From UBA6382 sp963600315 (GTDB taxonomy: Bacteria > Bacteroidota > Bacteroidia > Bacteroidales > Bacteroidaceae): a stretch of DNA of 6,351 bases. The notes beneath the pieces were generated by a model, which saw only the letters and a list, made by a program, of their open reading frames with translations, was not told the origin of the DNA and did not search any database. Shown one piece after another: positions 1 through 6,351 of the stretch. A program made the position numbers and the translations under genes. Numbering within the stretch: position 1 is the stretch's first letter; every line of letters starts with the position of its first letter. The stretch is from positions 1-6,351 of the forward strand of contig CAVCAW010000108.1 of assembly GCA_963600315.1 (NCBI GenBank), written 5' to 3'.

Positions 1-10
1 TATCGATATT

Positions 11-16
11 GAGGAA
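11..16 (+). promoter_or_regulatory. Possible Shine-Dalgarno sequence of clpC
   Basis: GAGGAA lies three bases before the clpC ATG at 20. It resembles a Shine-Dalgarno core, but the spacing is shorter than the usual 5-9 bases. Bacteroidota generally make little use of this signal, so the match may be chance. Only 19 bases precede the gene, so any promoter lies outside the window. Confidence 0.25.
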
Positions 17-19
17 ACT

Positions 20-2542
20 ATGAAAAAAATATATTCAGACGAGTTTAAGAATGTGTTGTTGCATAGCCGCAGCGAAGCTATGAAGAATGGCGATAAACTG
101 ATTCGCACAGAACATTTTCTATTGGGTATACTTCATGAACCCGACAATGATGCATTCGAGATAATTAGTCAAAAGACGGATTCTCTAGAACCTATTAGGA
201 TTAAGACGATTGAGCATCTGAAAACTTACGGCAAGGTTGTTATTCCTTTTGAAGTTCCCAATGGAGCGATAAATCTTGATGCCGACGCTGGGGTTGCATT
301 GCAGAACAGCATGACCGAGTCAAGCCTTATGCACATGGATAAAGTCATGTCAGGACATCTGCTACTAGCTCTTACAAGAGACGAAAATAGTTTTGTTGCA
401 AAAACTTTGGCAGAAATAGATTTAACCTATGGCTATTTACGGGAACAACTGTATGGTAGGTATCATGTGGAAGAACATGATACGGAGGATGATGAATTCA
501 GCTCTGGAGATGTTGATAGTGAGGGTGATGCTCAAGTTGAAGAAAAGAACAACTCTTTTGGTGGCAAACAAAAAAAATCAATGCGGTCGCTTGAGTTCTT
601 GAAAAAATTTGGAGTTGATTTGACTCTTGATGCTATGCATGGAAAGCTTGACCCAGTTGTAGGTAGGGAGCTTGAAATAGAGCGCTTGGCGCAGGTTCTT
701 AGCCGGCGAAAAAAGAATAATCCCATTCTCATCGGAGAAGCCGGCGTTGGAAAGACCGCCATTGTTGAGGGATTGGCTCAGCGAATAGTGGAAGGAAAAA
801 TTCCTTTTACCTTATCCGATAAACATATTGTAAGTTTGGATATGGCAGCAGTTGTGGCGGGTACAAAATATCGCGGTCAGTTTGAAGAACGCCTTCAGGG
901 TATTATGAGAGAATTACAAGAACACCCAGAAGTGATACTATTCGTCGACGAAATCCATACAATTATAGGAGCTGGTTCTGCGCAAGGCTCAATGGATGCC
1001 GCCAATATTTTGAAACCGGCTTTGTCTCGTGGAGCTTTGCAATGTATTGGTGCTACCACGATTGATGAATACCTCAAGACTATCGAGAAGGACGGAGCTT
1101 TGGAACGTAGGTTCCAAAAAATAATGGTTGAACCTGCCTCTGTAGAAGAGACGATAACCATACTGAACAATATAAAGGATAGGTATGAAACACACCACAA
1201 CGTTAGATATACTGAAAAAGCCATATTAGCTTGTGTGAAGTTGACCGAGCGCTATATTTCGGACCGCAAGTTGCCGGACAAGGCCATAGATGCTATTGAT
1301 GAAGCGGGATCACGTAAACATATTCTGGATACGCAAATGCCACGTGAACTGCAAGAATTAGATAAAGAAATTAGTGCTGTTAAACAGCAGATGAACATTG
1401 CAGCCAACGAGAAGCGCTATGCTAATGCATCGGAATGTCGTGAACATATTGCTTCGTTAGAAGAGACTTTTTCAAAAAAGAAAACCGAATGGCTTCAGAA
1501 ATTGGAAATGCACCCACTTGTGGTTGACGAAAATGATGTCGAGCAAGTTGTGTCTATAATGAGCGGAGTGCCTGTACATAAAATGGCGCAGACAGAAAAT
1601 GTTATGCTCAAAAAGCTGAAAAAAGATTTGCAGCGTACTATAATTGCGCAAGACAAAGCTATAGAGAAGCTAGTAAAGGCTATAACCCGTAATCGTATTG
1701 GTCTTCGCGAACCTAACAAACCAATAGGTACATTTATGTTTCTTGGCCCTACAGGTGTAGGTAAAACGTTTCTTGCAAAGAAATTGGCGGAATATATGTT
1801 TGGCTCTGATGATGCCCTCATACGTATTGACATGAGTGAATATATGGAGAAATTCTCTACCAGTAGGCTTGTCGGGGCTCCTCCTGGATATGTAGGATAT
1901 GAAGACGGTGGTCAGCTCACAGAGAAAGTTAGACGGCGTCCTTACTCTATTGTTTTACTTGACGAAATTGAAAAAGCTAACAAGGATGTGTTTAACATTC
2001 TGCTTCAGGTTATGGATGAGGGTAGGTTGACTGATAACAATGGTGTTACTGTTGATTTTAGAAATACCATCATCATTTTGACCTCTAACTGTGGGTCGCG
2101 TGAATTGCAGGATTTTGGTAACAGTGTAGGTTTTAGTGTGCAAACTGAAGCAGACCAGAAACGCTATGCCGAGAGTGTGATTATGAAGTCTTTAAACAAG
2201 CAGTTCGCCCCCGAGTTTATAAATCGAATTGATGATATCATATTATTTGATAGCCTAAGTCGCGATGCGATTGGCAAAATTGTGGATAATGAACTTGCTA
2301 AGCTAAATTTGCGCATGATGGCTATGGGGCTTAGTCTTAAAATGGACAAAAAAGCAAAACAATTTCTTGTGGATAAATCGTATGACCACAGATATGGTGC
2401 AAGACCCCTCAAAAGGGCGCTACAAACTTACGTAGAAGACGGAATCAGTGACTATATTCTAGATGGTAGCCACAAGACAAAAACAAATGGTATTATTCGT
2501 GTCACAAAAAAAACAGAGCAAGAGGAATTGTGTTTTGAGTGA
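20..2542 (+). CDS. clpC: ClpC, ATP-dependent Clp protease ATP-binding subunit (AAA+ unfoldase)
   Basis: This 840-residue class I Clp/Hsp100 ATPase unfolds proteins and should feed them to the ClpP peptidase in the cytoplasm. Residues 1-145 form the double Clp_N domain, with a TEH motif at 30-32. An acidic linker follows (about 149-180). AAA-1 has Walker A GEAGVGKT (239-246), Walker B D310-E311 and arginine finger R363-R364. A short coiled-coil middle domain spans about 441-494. AAA-2 has Walker A GPTGVGKT (576-583), a GYVG pore loop, Walker B D648-E649 and sensor-2 GAR (793-795). V703-G704-F705 matches the (L/I/V)GF ClpP-docking tripeptide. That tripeptide and the middle domain of about 50 residues, rather than about 120, argue for ClpC over the disaggregase ClpB. 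The ATG at 20 gives a normal N-terminus and the length fits Bacteroidales ClpC. Both ATPase sites look intact. No clpP or adaptor gene is in the window. Oddities: the second Clp_N repeat has SGH where TEH is expected, and a tyrosine (467) sits where firmicute ClpC has a regulatory phenylalanine. Confidence 0.96.
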   Translation: MKKIYSDEFKNVLLHSRSEAMKNGDKLIRTEHFLLGILHEPDNDAFEIISQKTDSLEPIRIKTIEHLKTYGKVVIPFEVPNGAINLDADAGVALQNSMTESSLMHMDKVMSGHLLLALTRDENSFVAKTLAEIDLTYGYLREQLYGRYHVEEHDTEDDEFSSGDVDSEGDAQVEEKNNSFGGKQKKSMRSLEFLKKFGVDLTLDAMHGKLDPVVGRELEIERLAQVLSRRKKNNPILIGEAGVGKTAIVEGLAQRIVEGKIPFTLSDKHIVSLDMAAVVAGTKYRGQFEERLQGIMRELQEHPEVILFVDEIHTIIGAGSAQGSMDAANILKPALSRGALQCIGATTIDEYLKTIEKDGALERRFQKIMVEPASVEETITILNNIKDRYETHHNVRYTEKAILACVKLTERYISDRKLPDKAIDAIDEAGSRKHILDTQMPRELQELDKEISAVKQQMNIAANEKRYANASECREHIASLEETFSKKKTEWLQKLEMHPLVVDENDVEQVVSIMSGVPVHKMAQTENVMLKKLKKDLQRTIIAQDKAIEKLVKAITRNRIGLREPNKPIGTFMFLGPTGVGKTFLAKKLAEYMFGSDDALIRIDMSEYMEKFSTSRLVGAPPGYVGYEDGGQLTEKVRRRPYSIVLLDEIEKANKDVFNILLQVMDEGRLTDNNGVTVDFRNTIIILTSNCGSRELQDFGNSVGFSVQTEADQKRYAESVIMKSLNKQFAPEFINRIDDIILFDSLSRDAIGKIVDNELAKLNLRMMAMGLSLKMDKKAKQFLVDKSYDHRYGARPLKRALQTYVEDGISDYILDGSHKTKTNGIIRVTKKTEQEELCFE

Positions 2543-2561
2543 TGTTGTCCCATTATTTGCT

Positions 2562-2569
2562 TAACTTTG
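2562..2569 (+). promoter_or_regulatory. Bacteroidota -7 promoter element (TAnnTTTG) before nnr
   Basis: TAACTTTG matches the Bacteroidota housekeeping -7 consensus TAnnTTTG at every fixed position. It sits in the 31-bp gap between clpC and nnr. The nearest -33-like TTTG, at 2534-2537 inside the clpC stop region, is 24 bases upstream, a little beyond the usual 19-21. Initiation a few bases after the element would fall at about 2573-2576, on the nnr ATG at 2574, implying a leaderless or almost leaderless transcript. The -7 match is direct; promoter activity is inferred. Confidence 0.5.
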
Positions 2570-2573
2570 CCCT

Positions 2574-4112
2574 ATGAAATTGCTGTCAGCACGTCAGATG
2601 AAGGAACTTGACGATTACACAATCAAGTCCCTCGGTATAGACTCCATCGAATTAATGGAAAGGGCATCTAGAGCGGTTACAAAAGAGATTGTGTCGCTAT
2701 TGCCTTCAACAGATAGGAAGGTGGTTGTATTCGCAGGTCCGGGAAACAACGGAGGCGATGGCTTGGCCATAGGTCGTATGCTCGGTCAGGATGGATATAA
2801 TGTTGAAGTGTTCCTATTTAACACAAAAGGACACCTTAGCGTTGAATGTCAGTTCAACAGAGATAGATTGGAAAAGTCTGAAAATGTTGTTATGCATGAA
2901 ATAACATCTCAGTTTGATTTGCCCCACCTTAACAAACAGGACTTAATTCTTGACGCTCTGTTTGGTGTCGGTTTGACACGTCCTCTTTCTGGCGGATTCA
3001 AATTACTGGTAGATTTTATCAACAATAGTGACAACACGGTTGTTTCGGTAGATTTGCCTTCTGGCCTTTCTGGTTCAGTTGAATGCAACGAAATGGAATG
3101 GTCGGAAAGCTCTGTCATAAGAGCTGACTATACATTTACTTTTCATTGTCTAAAACCAACAATGTTGTTGGGTGACAACCAAAAGTTTTTAGGACATGTA
3201 AAGGTATTGGATATTGGTCTTAAAGACAATAAAATAGATTATAATAGTCTACAGTTTGCTATAACAGGACAGGGTGATGTGACCAAGCTTCTCAAACCGA
3301 GAGATGCATTTGGCCACAAGGGAACTTTTGGGCATGGATTGCTTGTTGCAGGTGCTCGCGGAATGGCTGGCGCATCAATTCTTGCTGGCAAAGCTGCATT
3401 GCGAAGTGGAATAGGCAAACTCAGTGTGCTTACGGCTGATGAGAATATTTCAGTGCTACAAACCGCTTTGCCTGAAGCCGTTGTAATCAACATACAGCAC
3501 GATACAATCAATACGACAGATGCAACGGGTTATATGCTTGATCTCCTTAGATATTCGGCTATCGCAGTTGGTCCTGGCTTGGGACAAAATGTTGATGCTG
3601 AAAAAAAATTGCTAAGTTTGATAGACTATAGTAATATAGAATTGATTGTAGATGCTGATGGTCTAAATATATTGGCTAAGCATAGCAGTTGGGCTAGCAT
3701 GCTACCCAAAGGTACAATTCTTACTCCACATCCTAAAGAGTGGGAGAGGCTACTTGGACGAAAGTCAAATGGTGTTGACCAACTGCGTTATGCCATTGAC
3801 TATTGCGAAAAATATGGCATATATATTGTTCTAAAAGGCCATTATACTGCAGTATGTACCCCTGAGGGTAGAGTTTTCTTTAATACTAGTGGTAACAGCG
3901 GTATGGCTACAGCGGGTAGTGGTGATGTCCTCACTGGCATTTTGCTATCTTTGCGTAGTCAAGGATATGGAGCGGAAGAAGCATGTCGACTTGGGGTGTG
4001 GCTGCATGGAGTTGCTGGTGACTGTGCACGAAATAAAATGACGGATTATTCAATGGTAGCTTCTGACATAATTAATAACCTTGGCGAAGCCTTTAAAACA
4101 ATAGCAAATTAA
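2574..4112 (+). CDS. nnr: Bifunctional NAD(P)H-hydrate epimerase / ADP-dependent NAD(P)H-hydrate dehydratase
   Basis: This cytoplasmic metabolite-repair enzyme restores NADH and NADPH from their hydrated forms. The N-terminal YjeF_N domain (about 1-215) interconverts R and S hydrates. The C-terminal ribokinase-like domain (about 240-505) dehydrates the S form, using ADP. In the epimerase half, GPGNNGGDG (55-63) is the substrate and potassium loop, D127 begins the DALFGVGLTRP segment, and D160/S163 lie in the DLPSG loop. In the dehydratase half I see KGTFGHG from 249, GPGLG (333-337), DADGLN (360-365), HPKE from H386, LKG with K421, and GSGD with probable catalytic D451. All key motifs of both domains are present, and 512 residues is normal for the fusion. 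The ATG at 2574 is chosen because MKLLSARQMKELD is the conserved family N-terminus; the next Met (residue 9) would remove part of it. The gene lies 31 bp after clpC and 12 bp before the DUF4831 gene, so it is probably cotranscribed with the latter. A -7 promoter element directly abuts its start. Confidence 0.96.
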   Translation: MKLLSARQMKELDDYTIKSLGIDSIELMERASRAVTKEIVSLLPSTDRKVVVFAGPGNNGGDGLAIGRMLGQDGYNVEVFLFNTKGHLSVECQFNRDRLEKSENVVMHEITSQFDLPHLNKQDLILDALFGVGLTRPLSGGFKLLVDFINNSDNTVVSVDLPSGLSGSVECNEMEWSESSVIRADYTFTFHCLKPTMLLGDNQKFLGHVKVLDIGLKDNKIDYNSLQFAITGQGDVTKLLKPRDAFGHKGTFGHGLLVAGARGMAGASILAGKAALRSGIGKLSVLTADENISVLQTALPEAVVINIQHDTINTTDATGYMLDLLRYSAIAVGPGLGQNVDAEKKLLSLIDYSNIELIVDADGLNILAKHSSWASMLPKGTILTPHPKEWERLLGRKSNGVDQLRYAIDYCEKYGIYIVLKGHYTAVCTPEGRVFFNTSGNSGMATAGSGDVLTGILLSLRSQGYGAEEACRLGVWLHGVAGDCARNKMTDYSMVASDIINNLGEAFKTIAN

Positions 4113-4124
4113 ATAGAATAGAAT

Positions 4125-5201
4125 ATGAGAAATGGTATTATATTTGGAATCTGCGCCATTTTAATGACGACTGCAGCCAATGCTCAGACTGCGGTATTCG
4201 ATTATACCCCAGGTGTCACAGACAACGGAGTGGTGTATTATTTGCCAAAAACAGTTCTAAAATTTGCTATTACAGCAACACGTACAACTAAGATGCCTGG
4301 TGATTTCAATGCTTACGCTAAGAGGTTCTTGAGGTTGGATAGTGTCACAACTTCAGCCTCCACACAATGGAAGATTGATAATATTAAGATGGTTGCGATT
4401 TCAGCGCCAGACACCAGTAAAGCTCACATCGTATTGTTGAAAAAGGGCACATCTGCTCCTTTGTGTTCTCTTTCTGACGATGGAGTCTTGCTTTCTATCA
4501 ATGCTCAGGCCAAAAAATATGAAGAGCCCTTACTCGAAATGACTAACAAGCAGGTCTCGACAAAAGTTAATAGCCGAGACTATCTTGGCGAGGAAATTCT
4601 TTCGGCTGGAAGTGAATTGAAAATGGCAGAATTGACTGCTGCAGAAATCTATGGCATAAGGGAAAGCCGTAGCGAATTAGCTAAAGGAGAGGCCGACTAT
4701 ATGCCTAAAGATGGAGAGCAGCTTAAAGTCATGCTTGGTAAATTAGATGAACAGGAGAATGCTTTGCTACAACTATTTAAAGGCTATACTGAAACAGAAA
4801 CCAAAACGTGGATAGTATATTATACTCCTGAAATAAAAAACGGTCGTGAAGTTCTTGTGAGATTTTCTGATCGTCAAGGTGTTGTAGATAATGATAATCT
4901 TGCCGGTGACCCTATATTCGTTAATGTGAAGAATCTAAATTCTGTCTCTCAAGGGCGTACGGAATTGTTGGATAAGAAGATGGTAAACAAAGTTGTGTAT
5001 TATAATGTTCCATCACAGGCAACAGTGGAAGTGTCGTTCCATGATAGCCAGTTCTTTAAGCAAACTTTGCCGATGGCTCAGTTTGGACGTGAAGAATTCC
5101 TCTCAGAAGATTTGTTCAATAAGAGGGCTACATGTCAAATTTGGTTTAGTCCACTGACTGGTAATATTGAAAAAATTGAAGACACAAGCTTGCCTAAATA
5201 A
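4125..5201 (+). CDS. Exported DUF4831 family protein, function unknown
   Basis: This 358-residue protein resembles the DUF4831 family of Bacteroidales; its function is unknown. The N-terminus has a Sec signal peptide: basic start MRN, hydrophobic stretch GIIFGICAILM, and an ANA-Q signal peptidase I site after about residue 20. There is no lipobox at the expected place and no other membrane segment, so the mature protein (about 338 residues) is probably soluble in the periplasm or attached to the outer membrane. Family-like features include the early mature segment with TPGVTDNGVVYYLPKT, a central LSDDGVLLSIN stretch, and a C-terminus with WFSPLTGNIEKIED. The composition (many beta-branched and polar residues) suggests a mainly beta fold. 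The ATG lies 12 bp after the nnr stop, in a short AATAG repeat with no clear ribosome binding site, which implies cotranscription with nnr. Family assignment is from recognised sequence style, not a search; no enzymatic motif is visible. Confidence 0.85.
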   Translation: MRNGIIFGICAILMTTAANAQTAVFDYTPGVTDNGVVYYLPKTVLKFAITATRTTKMPGDFNAYAKRFLRLDSVTTSASTQWKIDNIKMVAISAPDTSKAHIVLLKKGTSAPLCSLSDDGVLLSINAQAKKYEEPLLEMTNKQVSTKVNSRDYLGEEILSAGSELKMAELTAAEIYGIRESRSELAKGEADYMPKDGEQLKVMLGKLDEQENALLQLFKGYTETETKTWIVYYTPEIKNGREVLVRFSDRQGVVDNDNLAGDPIFVNVKNLNSVSQGRTELLDKKMVNKVVYYNVPSQATVEVSFHDSQFFKQTLPMAQFGREEFLSEDLFNKRATCQIWFSPLTGNIEKIEDTSLPK

Positions 5202-5246
5202 TATTAGCTGCCCAAATAGGCTTTTACGAAATATCGGAGCCCTATA

Positions 5247-5267
5247 AAATCAAACTGTTAAATCAAA
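5247..5267 (+). repeat. Short direct repeat AAATCAAA x2 in the spacer
   Basis: AAATCAAA occurs at 5247-5254 and again at 5260-5267, starts 13 bases apart. A second 8-base word, AAACTGTT, occurs at 5252-5259 and 5310-5317. These lie in the 135-bp spacer between the DUF4831 and TPR genes, where I see no promoter match to TAnnTTTG and no convincing terminator. In AT-rich spacer DNA such repeats may be chance; a regulator-binding role is speculative. Confidence 0.25.
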
Positions 5268-5336
5268 GATTGTGGTTGGTGTAAGTCTGTAACTATCCCA
5301 AGGATTTGAAAACTGTTGTAGAAATCGCATAAGTTG

Positions 5337-6351
5337 ATGAAGTCAAGATTGATAATACTACTTTGTTTTGTGTCTGTAGTACCACTCGTACTATTTGGGG
5401 CGGAGTGGAAAGAATTGAAAATGCTGAAATCGTATGTTAAATCGTCAGACATAAATAAAGGTCGTGAACTTGTTGAAAAATGCATTGAGGATACGCTTAT
5501 TAACAAAGAGCCGCAGTTGTTTTCCTTGGCGGTCGCTCTTGAGGTCAAGGCAAATGATGCAGAAAACATGAAATTGTATCTTCACCAGAAGTATGACACC
5601 ACAAGTTTCTTTAACTCTGTGTATAAAATCTTTGAGTATACGCTNNNNNNNNNNACGCTATTATCCCAATTTATTTAGTGGCGGCTTGTTTTTTGTCAAG
5701 AATAAACAATGGACATCAGCAGACAAACTGTTGTCCACGTATTTAGACTTGGCGCAAACAGATTATTTTGAGGGCGGTAAGAACATCTCTGATTCCCGCT
5801 TGTCTCGAGCTGCTTTCTGGAGTATGGTTTCTTGTTATGAGGATAAGAAATATGAAAAGGTTTTCAAATATCATGAGATGGCGGAGGCTGATAGCGCAAA
5901 TTTTGACTATATATTGCAATATGAGTCGCTGGCATACGAAAAGCTGCGAGATTCTGTCAGCTATGAAAAATCTCTAAGACGTGGGCTAAATAAATCGGGT
6001 TCTTCTGATTATTTTTTTTCACGTCTCGCAGATTTTCTAAATGACACTCACAATCTGCAGAGTGCATATCAACTTAATGATAGTCTTTTGGCTATGCACC
6101 CTGACAACAAATTATATCTTTTTGCCCAAACGGCTGTGCTGTTCAATCTTAAACGATATGATGAATGCTTGGAAATGGCTAGTCGCTTGCAAGCTGTAGC
6201 CCCCGATAATATTGAAGCATGTTATTACATAGGGCTTTGTTGGTACAACAAAGCAGTTATTTATGAAAGCTCCCTTACTCCCAATCCTACCTCAACAGTT
6301 TACAAGAGACGCATGAAAGACGTTGGACAGACATATCGAAAGGCTATGCCA
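5337..6351 (+). CDS. Exported tetratricopeptide-repeat protein, interrupted by an assembly gap and cut at the right edge
   Basis: This is a partial TPR protein of unknown specific function. The first part (5337-5644, about 102 codons) starts at the ATG at 5337; an in-frame TTG directly precedes it and a stop lies at 5319-5321. It begins MKSRLIILLC followed by a hydrophobic stretch ending near FGAEW at residues 20-24. That is either a signal peptide with a poor cleavage site or an N-terminal anchor. Helical repeat-like sequence follows. After ten N, the frame starting CGC at 5656 stays open for 232 codons to the window end. It encodes TPR-like helix pairs, for example AAFWSMVSCYEDKKYEKVF, and then segments around LAMHPDN, FNLKRYDECLEMA and VAPDNIEACYYIG. 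The two parts are in different frames as drawn, and the first frame stops at 5676-5678 just after the gap. The coherent repeat character on both sides says this is one gene with a wrong gap size. Such proteins usually scaffold protein-protein contacts. It follows the DUF4831 gene by 135 bp on the same strand; cotranscription is possible. Confidence 0.8.
5645..5654. other. Assembly gap (10 N) inside the TPR gene
   Basis: Ten undetermined bases join two contig ends. The pentamer ACGCT occurs on both sides, at 5640-5644 and 5655-5659. A gap of ten puts the flanking coding frames one base out of register; a true length divisible by three would restore them. Collapsing the shared pentamer also leaves them out of frame. 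Ten is therefore probably a placeholder, and an unknown number of codons is missing. Confidence 0.95.

Noticed and set aside
532..762. Open frame on the - strand opposite clpC (and similar - strand frames at 895-1224, 1495-1833, 2164-2412, 2909-3118, 3239-3511 and 5258-5569)
   Set aside because: Each lies opposite well-supported genes, or the spacer and start of the TPR gene. Their translations show no domain-like character and no upstream signals. They are shadows of the + strand coding pattern.
20..2542. ClpB disaggregase as the identity of the first gene
   Set aside because: The middle domain is about 50 residues instead of about 120, and the AAA-2 domain carries a VGF ClpP-docking tripeptide that ClpB lacks.
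4111..4124. AATAG tandem between nnr and the DUF4831 gene as a regulatory repeat
   Set aside because: It has only two units in a 12-bp AT-rich junction next to the start codon. It could weakly aid ribosome binding but is too short to support a claim.
4125..4190. Lipoprotein signal in the DUF4831 protein, from the GIC with cysteine at residue 10
   Set aside because: The cysteine is inside the hydrophobic core, too close to the N-terminus and without a proper lipobox. The ANA-Q site near residue 20 fits signal peptidase I better.
5208..5228. Terminator after the DUF4831 gene, GCC...GGC followed by TTTT
   Set aside because: The stem is only about three perfect base pairs with mismatches around it, and the T run is short. 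It is too weak to call.
5334..5678. A complete 114-residue protein ending just after the N run
   Set aside because: Its C-terminus is created by reading through the N run in the wrong frame. The real continuation is in the next frame, so this stop is an assembly artefact.
5768..5977. Open frame of 69 codons on the + strand after the gap
   Set aside because: It overlaps, in another frame, the 232-codon open frame with TPR-like sequence that runs from the gap to the window end. It is a shadow.

Overview
The window looks like a piece of a Bacteroidota genome, most likely order Bacteroidales (Bacteroides/Prevotella/Muribaculaceae-like). The evidence is a DUF4831-type exported protein, a family I know essentially only from Bacteroidales, a ClpC of the size and style seen in that phylum, a TAnnTTTG-type promoter element, and mostly absent Shine-Dalgarno sequences. 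The DNA is moderately AT-rich. A run of ten N inside the last gene marks a scaffold join, so this is probably a draft or metagenome assembly. I cannot name the species.

Layout, all on the + strand. Positions 20-2542 encode ClpC, a complete AAA+ unfoldase with a ClpP-docking tripeptide. After 31 bp, 2574-4112 encodes the fused NAD(P)H-hydrate epimerase/dehydratase (Nnr), a complete metabolite-repair enzyme. After 12 bp, 4125-5201 encodes a secreted DUF4831 protein of unknown function. A 135-bp spacer with no convincing signal follows. From 5337 to the right edge runs one long exported tetratricopeptide-repeat (TPR) protein. It is interrupted by the N run, which breaks the reading frame as drawn and hides that both halves belong to one gene; its 3' end lies beyond the window. 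All long open frames on the - strand are shadows of these genes.

Functionally, ClpC and Nnr are both housekeeping quality-control factors, one for proteins and one for damaged NAD(P)H, but nothing in the sequence shows a direct link between them. A good match to the Bacteroidota -7 promoter element lies between clpC and nnr and would place transcription initiation at or next to the nnr ATG. So nnr plus DUF4831 may be its own, possibly leaderless, transcription unit. The DUF4831 and TPR proteins both carry N-terminal export signals and point to the envelope.

I found no mobile element, CRISPR array, tRNA, rRNA, riboswitch or clear new system. The points most worth checking are the possibly leaderless nnr start, the frame-breaking gap in the TPR gene, and divergence at known regulatory positions in ClpC.
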